From NCBI GenBank assembly GCA_905147135.1, contig LR990057.1:3472001-3536000 (forward strand): a stretch of 64,000 nt of DNA. Reading direction: 5' to 3'. Below the pieces are notes generated by a model. The model searched no databases, was not told the DNA's origin, and was given only the letters and a program-made list of their open reading frames with translations. Position 1 is the stretch's first letter. Every line of letters begins with the position of its first letter. This document shows positions 22,864 to 33,569 of the stretch, piece after piece. The stretch is from Blastobasis lacticolella (taxonomy: Eukaryota > Arthropoda > Insecta > Lepidoptera > Blastobasidae). The position numbers and the translations under genes were made by a program.

Positions 22864-23450
22864 GGGAATATGATCGTGCCCTACACAGCGGATGGGGCTT
22901 TGGTCGTAGTCTGGATGGGATTATGGTCGTAGCCTACACACTGAACTAGGACTCTTGTCGTAGCATGGGAGATCATGATGCCGAATGATCTGCTTGTGGA
23001 CATCATCCATCAACCGAAGAAATAGTAGATAAGTACGTGGCCAGAAATACTTGCAGAAGTAGATGGATGTGGGACAAAAATATCACCACAATTTGGTAGC
23101 AAATAGTGTACCTCTGGAAAGATTATGTAAGTGGTTAACATTGTCAGTTTAACTGGATTTAGAAGATGCAACAGCTGATTCTGGTCATGTTAATGTGTAG
23201 GGTGACCGTGATTCTTGTGTAGAAATATTGTGGGATGGTTCAGTGGCCAAAGTTGAGGGATTGTCAAGGTCGTGGAAATATTTTGTGTTGGACGCGGCAT
23301 TGCCATGTTGGTGATTGATTATTGCTAAGGAAAAATAATTTGCTACATTCAATATCACAGATTGTTGCTGACTTAGCATGTTTCTGGTCGAAATAGTGCA
23401 GCTATGTTTAGTAAAATGATTGTAAATGACTATGCTGTAAATAAATATGC

Positions 23451-26400
23451 AAGCAAAACTTCACGTCGAGTTTATGGCGTCAATGCGCAAGTATTTTTTG
23501 ACGCCCGTTCTAGTTAGCTAGGCTTAAACTTCCAAATATAATATGGCTATAGCATATTGCAAGTTTAATGTCTAGACAAAAGACTTGGTTACAGCAAATT
23601 GATATGAAAATGAATGCAGTTCTGTTACTTACCAAAAAGATGAATAAGATATCTAAATAATATGATAAATGGATGTCAAGGCCTCTTTCTTTTTGGTTTA
23701 TAACGCAGTTTTTAGATCTTAGGTTGTCGAAAACAATAATCGAAATAAAATAGAATTGGATCGGCAAAGGCTAGTTCAAATGTAAATGGATAATATACAA
23801 AAGTATCCAATAAAAACACTAATATGCAGCTGTCGTTTTCGATTAAAACATTTTTTTGCTCAGTATAACGCAATGACCTATTGGGCATTGTACTGTGTCA
23901 GGTGTAACTGATGTTCTTGTGTACAAACACAAATACAAATGACGTACAAATAATTGTAGCTCTAGCGCTTAACTCAGTAGACTCATGAGGTAGCAGAACG
24001 CGGCGCGGTAAGGACTGCAATATGACTTATTAGTAATGTGATATTGAAGCTTGTGAATGAAATTAATTCGCTTTTAAATGGACCATCATCGGAACGTATA
24101 TCGTAATAGATTGCGAATATTGAAAGCAAGTGTTAAAACTTCATTTACCTTCTTCGGCGAAGCAAGCATTACGGCAGATATCTACTGCGTTACGCGCTGG
24201 AACTATTTTAAAGGCTTTGAACGTACTACGCAAATTATGGCATGTCTAGAAGCCGGAAGCAGCAATATCTATGGAACTAAACAATTATTATGTTCAATGT
24301 CTAATAAATGTTATGTGTATGAAATGTAATTGTTAATAAAAATTGGTTTGTGTCCAAACTGGGTACAGGGTTCTGACGATGTTCTCAATGAAGATTCATA
24401 ATAAAAATAATTTATTATATACCTAGTGTAGATATAAATGTATATTATGATGATAATACTTAACTCTTTCCTCTGTAATGTCGAAGTACTTAACTGTCGT
24501 GGCTCTGTACCCGGTACCGGCGAATGTAAATTGTAAGGTAAAAATATTTAATGTCGCCTGTCTATAATATGTTAAGTACTTGTCTATAATAGTTAATTAT
24601 TGACGAAGAGAACACGGATTATATTATTAATTAATAGTATACCAATCTCGTAGGTGGAGCGCGTGTGAACTTTCCGTTTGTCCAATTTGGAACAAGTAAC
24701 TGTGTTGTGACTATATAAATATTGTAATGTTTTATGGACGACTGATTTATTTTTGTGAGACTGACTGCTAGAAGGATGGGTGCCAAGATTTTCTTATACT
24801 ACTCTCCTACGCTGTCACGAGCAAGTTTGTGTACATACCTCGGGACCATAAATACTCGTAGTTGTACTCCTCAAAAGTATTGCTAAATAAATAAAATAAA
24901 TAAATAAAAATCATTTATTTCAGGCTTATGGTAGCCCATAAAATAAGTACACTAATAAGCCTTGTGTGATTTTTGTTATTTCAAACAAATATTGTAGGGT
25001 CAATCTATCTAGTTTGGACAAGAATTTGTCGTAAGACAGTTTTGTATTGAGAAAGTTAATAGGGTGAACTATCTTGTGTAATGTAAGGGTCTATCCAAAT
25101 CGAAGACTGCATCTGACATGTTCTTTGGCAGTTGAACTGCGTTGGCCAATGGGTTCTTGTGTTTAGGTACACGTACATTGCACAAGTTTGAGCTTAAACT
25201 TTTGTTTCTGTAAAGAGAATAATCACTATCTTCTTTGAGCCAAGGCGTGGAGACCTAAATATATGACTCGATATTACGATCCAAACAATATTTTGAGCAA
25301 CTATTACTGACTCGCACTAGACCAGCTCCAGGAAATTAGACCATAATCCACAAGATTAGGATGTTTATGCTCACGAAAATTTTATGCAAACTTGCTAGTG
25401 ACAGAGTTACGTGTCCTGTGTGTTTAGAAAGTAGATGGCGCTGTTAGTGTTGTTTTTGTTTTAAAATATACATTACTCTGATTCTTGAACGCAAAATAAA
25501 TAATTTGAAGCTACATAGAAAATGAAGTCATAAAGGTCAAGTTAAACTTGAGGTTTACCGTGAAATGACTTTCAAATACCACATACAAAGTTTCACAAAT
25601 AAAGTTTCCCTTGTGGAAATCTTAGGAATGTAGGGGGATTCACATCTAAGGCCAATACAGACAATATCTGTCGAACCAGTATTGATTGTATGGTATTGGA
25701 TTCAACATATTGATTCGATGGATAGTCTAAATTTTAACACGCCTAACCATAAACCTATTTCAGTGATTAAGCGAAACATTTTCTGTTACTATTCTCATAA
25801 GAAAGTGATGCTTTGTAAATAATACTTGAATATTTTTATGAATTAGGGCGTAGCAGCTGTTAAAAGGTCTTATTTGATACCCCCAGATAGGATATAAACA
25901 GATTGACTGTGTTTGGCTTGTACAGGTGCTGCAAAGTTGCAGAAGTTAGGATGTAATTATTTTGCAGCTCATATGCAGCCTCAAATGCAGTCCATCTACT
26001 TAGCCCCTTTCTTCCATTCCAATTTTTTATGTCAAAGCCCCGCACTCTTGATCCATTTGCAAGAAGCATTTTACAGTAAATCGTTGAATTTGTGCGGATC
26101 TAATGCTGTATAAAAGCTTTTATTTAAAATATATATTAAAAACCTAGCATCGTAAGTTAGTCACTGTCAAATAACGAGATCAGTAATGATATGATATGTA
26201 TATTTTTATATAAATAGAATCACTGTATGCCAAGCGTACATTTTAGTTTTTATTTTACGTGTCTCATATTGTTGTGTAGGCAATGGATGTAATCAAAACA
26301 TTTGAATTACTTTGTTGGTTTATTACTTGAATGAAAGATGGTAATAATAATTTGTTTGATGTCACCTTGTTTATCTGTCTGAATGTTAACAGACGTTTCC

Positions 26401-27477
26401 AGCAACAAAAGTATATGTAACTGAATGTTTTTATGTAAATGTAACTGCAATGCAGTGGGGCGACAACGCATATTTATAATACACGAGTTTTATTTTTTTA
26501 TTTACCTGTGTGATAGGAGAAAAAATATTTTTAATTGAAAAAAAAAAAATGATATTTAACATTTCACACTGCTTCCCTGTGTTCGTACCCCGTACACAGC
26601 GCCTTAAGTAACTTATTGGTATAGTGATAATATTTATGACTTACTGTATATAAGAAATTAATATTGTACTTAATTAATAGTGTGGGGGGCCGGTGCTGCT
26701 CACTTCATACATAGATTGAATAGCCACAGCCAATAAACATATCAGAGTGAAATTGAAGACTGGCCTTGTGGTTTACATACAGTTGACTAATATGTGCTTA
26801 AAGATACGCCCCGGTCCCCCGTGGCTTGTTAGCAAGCTACTTAAAGCATTTGTAGGTTTAATTAAAATTGTCAGTAGGTGATTAAAATAAGTGTATAACT
26901 GTAATGTTCTTATGTTGATTCTAACACGTAAATTTCAAGTAAATTTAGTGGCAATCAGACTTTTGTAGGGCAAAAAATCCTGATGTGATGAGTTATTGAC
27001 GATGATCTCGGCTCAATATGAAAGTTTTGTCTTTAAATTGTAACAAAAATATGTTGTTTATTAATTTGCATATGATTTAATCTACGAAATATCTCTTGTA
27101 AAAATCTGAATTGAGGTAATATAGACGAAAAGCTGTTACTTATTTAAATTTTATCTCTTGTTTTGTGTTGAGTTGAGACAGACACAATTTTCCGTTACTT
27201 TAATAAATATTTTTCTGATAAATCTAATATATTGTACTTTAATTTATTACCCCCTGTGTAATTTGATTAAATTGCCATCGCAACAAGGTTCCCGTCTAAT
27301 TGCTAATTACTATTCGTTGTAAACATTATTTGAACGGCCACCTGGCATCGAGGGTGGAGGATGGCAAGAAGGTGGAAGGGGAAAGAGAACTAAACATTTA
27401 CTAAATGGTGTAGAAAGTCAATGGATATCTCGGTAACTTCTACTTAATCTAGTAATAGATAACTGAAGCCGACCAAC
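23451..27477. other. Intergenic between the RBR and TMEM223 genes
   Basis: About 4 kb of AT-rich sequence. An AATAAATAAAATAAATAAAT tract at 24885-24912, followed by CATTTATTTCAGGC, looks like a LINE 3' tail. Open frames at 23510-23767, 24078-24329 and 25860-26113 have no recognisable domain. Some may be extended 3' UTR. Confidence 0.4.
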
Positions 27478-27661
27478 CGTCATTTGCAGTCGATACTAAT
27501 CCTTACGATGTAAGTACAAAATATAGTCGCTTTTGAATTAATACGGATGCGTGGACGAGCCAACCTTGGTCGGACGTCCGACCTCGTCTCCCGCATCTAA
27601 AAGCGACTTTATTTGATTCTACCTAAGGATTAGTATCAACTGCAACTGATGGTTGGTCGGC
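27478..27661. repeat. TIR MITE, 184 bp, single copy in window
   Basis: About 36-bp terminal inverted repeats: GCCGACCAACCGTCATTTGC then GATACTAATCCTTA on the left, and the complement (GGATTAGTATC...GGTTGGTCGGC) on the right. Confidence 0.85.
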
Positions 27662-28061
27662 TCCAGCCAAAACGGAACGTCTGTTGCTAGTATAGCCCTC
27701 TCCCTCTCTCATTGGCAGCCGTACGATCTACGTACTTTAAATAGTTGTGGAGTAAAATTATTCCTTGTTCGCAAGTTAAACCACTTTCTTACAAAGAATG
27801 GTAACTCCTCCATCGTAACTAGTTGCGAAACTTGGTTGCAATGGCGGTCGGAGGGCAAAATTGCAGAGTACCATCTTACTGAAGAAAGAGCAAATCACAT
27901 AAAGACAAAGTTTTACATGAGGTACCTGGTACTTGATAGGTATTTCATACAAACATAGTATATACTTGATAGGTATGTATATTTACAAAACTGCACAATA
28001 TTAAGTTCAAGATTTTCACAAAAATCTCTATAGACAATTCATTTTGAGCCTAACAGTTACT
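27662..28061. other. Downstream of TMEM223, nothing recognised
   Basis: The open frame at 27653-27958 starts in the MITE end and has no domain. Confidence 0.35.
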
Positions 28062-29929
28062 TCACCATTTCCTCATCAGACCAGCTGTAGAATCAAAGAG
28101 AAGTGGATTCCTGAACTCGCCCCTCATATCCAGCATGTAATGCATCCATGTGTTCTTCACCTTTAGCGGCAACTGCACCCGGGCAACGGTACGCATTTCT
28201 TTACAGCAGACATCTGTCACTGGAACCTTGAATGGAACACAACCACTTTTATTTTAAAATCCTAGTTCTGTTTCACCGATGAGGTATTTTTACGTCCCTT
28301 TCTGATATAGTAATGTCATGTACCAGTGATTTGTTATTGGATGGGAAAACTATAGATTTTCTATTGTTATAAAAGTTTTGGGACTCAACCCGTTAAGTTT
28401 GCAGGGATATAAGTGTAGCAGAAATACATAACAGCGCTATATCTAGAATCTAGATATATTGTTACAATCTAGATTCTTCTAGATTCTAGATTGTAACAAT
28501 ATAACAAGGCTGAGTTAAACACTATATCTACCTATAATTTTCAAGTAAAGTGGATCCCGTGTTGTAGATTAAAACTAACCTTCATCATACGGTTCTTGCC
28601 AAATGGAGAGTAAGTCACAAAGGTTAAATGTTGACCACCTTTATTCAGCACTAGGAAACGTACTGACTTTAGAGTGTACATCCAAATCATGGCCAGAGAG
28701 CATGTTCCTGAAATCAAGTTACACAAATATTACTTCTTTTTTTATGTCATATGGTAGGTAGGTGGCTTGATGGGTAGTGGTCACCATGCCTATAGACAAA
28801 TACACCTCCACTACTAAAGATACTGTCCCCCAAATCCTCACCTCATCGATGGAGAACCTTACTAATGGCTAATTCATGATTCAATAAATCATGTATAAAA
28901 ACAAAGATAGATAAACATAATTATATATGATTATACACCTGCATGTAGCAATTTCACAACAGATGTGAAGTATGGTGGGATTTGTTGTTGTTGGTGTATT
29001 GATACATACACTATATGTATAGCAAAACACATTTTTTTTTCATACTAATAAGGTTGCAAACAATCTTACAGTTTTGTTGATGGTAAGCAGTTGATGCAAC
29101 ATACAGATATTCATTTACAATACCAGGGGTGAGCTGCCATCAGGTGGTAAGACACTGTCAAGCGTGAGGTGTCTGCTTGGCTGAGAATTACCACCGCCTT
29201 ATCTATTTCTGCAGTCGAGCAACAATGCTTGCATTATTGTGTTCCAGTTTGAAGGACAAGGTAGTTAGCACAATTACGGGACTGAGGCATTTCATCTTAG
29301 TCCTAACAGTGACAACACTGCATTTTTGTTGGCTGCAACCTAAATGCATTATGCAATTATGGGCGACAGTTGCCTCTTATCGGCAGGTGGGCTGTCCGCT
29401 TGTTTGTCACTGCGTAGCATAAAAAACCATATATACATAACGTCCCACCGTCCCGTAGAGGTACGCAGAGACCAAATTGTTCCACTAGCTATGGTCCTGA
29501 CAAATCTCTCTCTCTGCTGACAACACACTAATTAGGTATTTACTTACCAACTGTAAGTGATATGACTCCTAGAGCGTTCCTGTATTTATTTTCTCCAAGG
29601 TTGATTCTTCTATACCATGGTGTTTCGCTTGTAATCTTCGATTTGTCAACTGGTGCGTCTCTCAAAGTACTGAAGGCAAATATACCTAGATATGACCAAA
29701 ACATGTACTGGACTATCGCAAATACATTCATGTACTGGAAAAATTTTGGATTCTCATATTTGAATAGTATAACGTCTTTCACAACATTCGTGTTAACATC
29801 TCCAATGGTTTTTGTGGTTACCGAGTTTGAATAATTTCTTAAACCATTTGTGCAACTTTTACAAACTAAAGGATATCTTATTTGTACTGTACGTCGTAGA
29901 ACTATCGAAGCATAGTTCAATAGCGACAT
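28062..29929 (-). CDS. TMEM223: TMEM223, mitochondrial inner-membrane protein
   Basis: Three minus-strand exons: 29548-29929 (ATG at 29929), 28580-28707 and 28062-28226 (stop at 28062-28064). The donors GTAAGT and GTTAGT and two AG acceptors keep the frame, giving 224 aa. The family is a two-pass inner-membrane protein linked to cytochrome c oxidase (complex IV) biogenesis. Visible parts: an Arg-rich N-terminus like a mitochondrial presequence (residues 1-35), the family-typical DVILFKYENPKFF, membrane segments near 66-88 and 117-141, then VRFLVLNKGGQHLTFVTYSPFG, which aligns with vertebrate TMEM223 RAGGQQVTLTTHAPFG, and a conserved C-terminus (LPLKVK, LFDSTAG). It lies alone, antisense to the genes on either side. 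Exon three's acceptor has a poor pyrimidine tract; the choice rests on frame and homology. Confidence 0.92.
28456..28502. repeat. Perfect 18-bp hairpin in TMEM223 intron 2
   Basis: ATATTGTTACAATCTAGA (28456-28473) pairs exactly with 28485-28502 across an 11-base loop. It sits about 78 bp 3' of exon two in transcript sense. Confidence 0.95.
29040..29430 (+). mobile_element. SINE-3-like repeat, copy 2
   Basis: CCGCCTTATCTATTTCTGCA, AGCAACAATGCTTGCATTAT and TCGGCAGGTGGGCTGTCCGC, then CACTGCGTAGCATAAAAAA. The body runs from about 29190 in TMEM223 intron 1. The plus-strand frame at 29177-29422 is SINE sequence. Confidence 0.7.
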
Positions 29930-30362
29930 TGTTTATTATATTTTGAATTCGCTGTTTATTATCTCGAAAGGAAAACCATCACAATCCAACCTAACCTCAA
30001 AACTACTTAAAAGTCAAAATTACAAATTGACAGTTAAACAGCTGATCCTTGAAATGTCATACAAAATTGCTTACACCGCCGCCAATTTCATATGAAACAA
30101 GAATCCGAAAGTTTTCAAATAATAGTGGTGTTAGAAAAGAGAACCATAAACAAGATTTTTGTTACAGGGTCTGTTCATTTCAATGAAAAAATGCTTGTAT
30201 TTTTAAATTTAAGAAGCCGTTATTTCATAAAAGCACGCTTCACACATTGCCCAAACTTTTGGCAAAATATTTTCCCAACTAGAGCGAAGCTTTTGAACGA
30301 CCCTCTACCTCTCGGGCCTCAAATAATACAAGTAGACTGATGACCAATAAATGCGCTGATTA
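29930..30362. other. Upstream of TMEM223
   Basis: Probable promoter and 5' UTR of the minus-strand gene. CCAACCTAACCTC at 29980-29995 is the only notable motif. No TATA box or second gene is recognised. Confidence 0.35.
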
Positions 30363-30450
30363 CATACATTTGACTAAATTCAAAAGCAAAAAGCGTGAGA
30401 GCAAATCAAAGTGAAATGTATTGCTCGTTGAATAAGGTTGACGGCGCATC
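30363..30450. repeat. TIR MITE family E, left-end fragment
   Basis: GACTAAATTCAAAAGCAAAA then AGCGTGAGAGCAAATCAAAG and GCTCGTTGAATAAGGT match the 12040 copy. Confidence 0.7.
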
Positions 30451-31109
30451 GATATATTGGTCGTGATAAGATATCTATTGGTTTGATACTCTCTAGCTCG
30501 TCCATGTTGTATTGGTGATCTGTGGTTAGTTGACAATGACAGCGCGCGCACGCATGATCGTGTGCTGTAATGTTCTTGTTTTGATTAACACCGGAAACCG
30601 AGCACCCACTAGGAATTGCTATATAAGTCACGAATACCAATACCTTAGTCTTTAAACTAACGTTGTTGTGAGTTTGTCCAATGTAATCAAGGCATAAGTC
30701 TGCGCGCAGCTGAAAGTAGAACCAAATTTGACTGACCACAGTATATAAACTATCAGTAGGTCATTTTCATAGAAACGGTCTTAATGCGCCTTGCACTTTT
30801 ACGCAATATATTTATTTGTTTATTTATTCGTATGGCATTAAGCAGATTCGCCAATTTCAACAATAAATTCATGAACACTACAACTACAAGTAAATATACT
30901 TTCGCACTGTATTCCCTTATAACGTGATTGTGGCGCCCTTAAAATTACAAACATATTAGGAGGAACGCCTCCTGCGCGTTATAATGAGCGATGCCCTAGC
31001 CGTGTCGGGCTTTGTTTTAGAACTGGCCTATCATATTCATATCTAACCTCATTTATACCTCCTCTTACATATAACCTCGATATATATTTTTTGATTTTAA
31101 ATAGGCCTT
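30451..31109. other. Intergenic, nothing firm
   Basis: TTTATTTATTCGTATGGC at about 30812 looks like a reversed LINE 3' tail. Overlapping minus-strand frames at 30360-30739 have no domain. Confidence 0.35.
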
Positions 31110-31292
31110 CGACCAGAGGGCCTATCGGCTATCTCAGTGGACAACTGAATTTGACATAAAAAAATCTGACACTACTCTAATTTGGTACTAATTTGGTAGA
31201 CGCTATTGCCAGTTTTCAACGTAGATGACGTGGTGTAGAATTATTTAGTGTCAAATACAGTTGTCAACTGAGTTAGCCAATAGCCCCGCAGG
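31110..31292. repeat. TIR MITE family G, copy 2
   Basis: Inverted relative to 13350-13515, with the same ends. It has an internal 13-base duplication (ACTAATTTGGT repeated near 31186-31200). Confidence 0.75.
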
Positions 31293-32640
31293 TCGATAAC
31301 GACAGACTTTTGAGTAAGCTTAGTGCTATGAGATTTTCTCCAAACCTTCTAAAACTACTCACAAGCTATATGTGTGACAGGCAGCAGTATGTTCGCCATG
31401 GATGCTTCATTTCCGACACTTATCACACTCGTTCCGGTGTATGTATGTATGTAAACTCTTTATTGCTTAGTAAATACAGGAGTTATATTAAATTATTAAA
31501 TATTTTACAAAGCAAAGGCTAGCTTATCCCACAATGGGTGTTAGTCAGTGGTCCATATTTTCACCATTACTTTTTGGAATTATGATCAACAATCTAGATG
31601 GAGTCCTTATTTCGTCCTTAAGTTTATTATACGCCGATAATCTAAAGGTCATTTGCCCTATTAGTTATATGTGTGATTGTGCTGCATTGCTACGTTATAT
31701 TGGCTCCCTATTGCAATGGAGTATTGACAATAAGCTTAGATTAAACCCAGCCAAATGCAGTATCATGTCCTATAGCCGAGCAAAAACCCTCTGGTTGCCC
31801 AGCATGTGCTGGGTAGCGACCCGGGAAGCGGGATACCACAGGGGATTTAGAAGTTACTTTTGACACTAGGCTAAATTTTCATAATCATATGACTGCCATT
31901 GCTACCAGCTGCTTCTAAAGGTTAGGCTTTGTGATTAGGAATGCCCGAGACTTTGACGATCCTAGTGCATTGAAGTTGATATACAGGGACCTTAACTTAC
32001 CTGACCTTAGCCTCTGGACAAATAATGATACCCTATTTAAGGCTGCTACTTAGCAGTGTCATAAAACAGCTCTTTCATTAAACAGCCAAAAAAAACCAAA
32101 AAAATTGTAACCCAATCGGCAACAAATACAACAACTGTATAACAACAACATGAATCAGAATTAATTATTGACAACTATGAGAAATGAGTGACGTTATGTC
32201 ATACTTCAAATCACGATAAGTATTTTTTTAATTTTATGTAATCTGTTATCTGGCGTGGAGTTCTAATGAGTACTTTCTATTTTTCCTAGACCTTGCAATT
32301 ACATGCAGGCTGCTCCATAGTGATAAATTTAAAATCGTTGATTTTTCGGTAAATACTGGACTGCTTGTTATGATACTTGGCAGTTTAATTTTAAATGCCC
32401 TACTCTATTTATGGTATTCGGCTTTGCCCAGAGCGTAAGAACACCCTGTACACGACTTTAGTGAGAAGCAAACTGGAGTTTGAGTCTATTGTGTGGAATC
32501 CACATGAGAGTACTTACGCCTTTTATTTTAAAGGCGTTCCTGCGCTTTCTTTACAAGAAAATGTACAGCATTACCCATTTTTGTACCCTACTAAGTTCCT
32601 GTTGGGGATACTATAATTTAATTCTCTAGAAGTGAGGCGT
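31293..32640 (+). pseudogene. Jockey-superfamily-like reverse transcriptase relic
   Basis: Translation is recognisable in pieces. LLKLLTSYMCDRQQYVRHG is the run-up to the RT core. GVSQWSIFSPLLFGIMINNL equals the usual SGV-x-QGS-x-LGPLLF block. LLYADNLKVICPIS contains YADN where active enzymes have YADD. LRLNPAKCSIMSYSR is the next block. Then DTRLNFHNHM follows, broken by stops, and LYTTLVRSKLEFESIVWNP comes from the C-terminal region (32440 onward). The catalytic change, stops and an internal insertion make it dead. It abuts MITE G exactly at its 5' side. Confidence 0.8.
31440..31535 (-). mobile_element. LINE 3'-end insertion inside the RT relic
   Basis: Splits the RT codons between ...TRSGV and SQWS. 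On the minus strand it runs CCCATTGTGGGATAAGC to AGCAATAAAGAGTTTACATA and a (CATA)n tail. GGTGT occurs on both sides and could be the target duplication. Confidence 0.75.
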
Positions 32641-33569
32641 AGATGCTGGCTTGATTATTTTTGTGTGCCGTATTTTGCGTCGGGACGGGAAAATTTTGTG
32701 TTAAAAATAAATAATTAATAAATATTCTTTATTCCAGGCAAAGCCACACGTGATTATACCCTATAACAGAAGAAAATATAAACCAATAAAATGAGAAGAT
32801 GAAATAAGTACAGTTATAAAAGCCTGAGATTTTTGAGATTTTGGCTTAAGTGCTGTGATGATGTGCGATGGTGATCGTAATAAAAGACAATAAAAGTAAT
32901 TTAAATTTTTGAATGAGGAATCGGAGTGTGAACAAAACTTTCAACGTTATGGTTCTTAAAATCTTAAAAGGTGATAGTTAAAATAAATATTTGAACGAGC
33001 GACGCGAGCTCGAAATTTTTGTCATTTTTCTTCCCACAAACTTGGGCCCTTTCCGCCCTGGAAAGGGCACAATCCGCGCCTGTTCAGAAGGGAATTCCGT
33101 TCCGTTCCGTCCTGGATCGCATATAGTCGAAGCAGTATTTCATACATTTGTTTGAGCTACGGATTTAATCCGGGGCGGTTTTTTCCTTTCCATCCCGTCC
33201 CGGATCCTTGTACTCCGAGCCTTAGGAATCTATTTGTAGATAATCAAAGAACTTTATAGAGGTACACGGTAAACGGAGAACATAATTAAAAAAAAAATGT
33301 AATGGGCCCTTTATGTCAAGTATCAATGAAACGATTAGAGCCACTCACTGTTTTTGCATTCTCTCTCTCTCGTGAAGTAAAACTCTGTCTTGTTTATAGT
33401 CAATCTTGGCGTCTTCGTCGTTTGGCTGTGCCAGTGTATTTGCAATTTTTACTGGTAAAAATGTTATTTTGCAAAGAAAAGCATAATTAGATTGAGATTT
33501 GCAGTGAATTTCAGCCGAACGGTGGTGCTGAGCGTTGATCGCAATAGGTATTTTAGCACCACCAACAAG
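32641..33569 (+). promoter_or_regulatory. Upstream region and 5' UTR of Top2
   Basis: Sequence before the inferred Top2 start. It includes a GC-richer block with a CCCTTTCC/GGAAAGGG hairpin (33047-33067, loop GCCCT) and CCGTTCCGTTCCGTCC repeats near 33095-33115. A LINE-tail-like TAATAAATATTCTTTATTCC lies at 32716. No TATA box is evident and the transcription start is unknown. Confidence 0.4.

Larger units (their letters stand above)
22482..23450 (+). other. Probable 3' UTR of the RBR gene
   Basis: Follows the stop codon. The first AATAAA with a nearby GT-rich stretch is near 23440 (GCTGTAAATAAATATGC), about 960 bp after the stop. Further AATAAA motifs occur downstream (for example near 24890 and 26732), so the UTR could be longer. 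The region includes the minisatellite and hairpins listed separately. Confidence 0.45.

Noticed and set aside
24078..24329. Open frame of 83 codons downstream of the RBR gene
   Set aside because: No recognisable domain or neighbouring exon; within probable intergenic or extended 3' UTR sequence.
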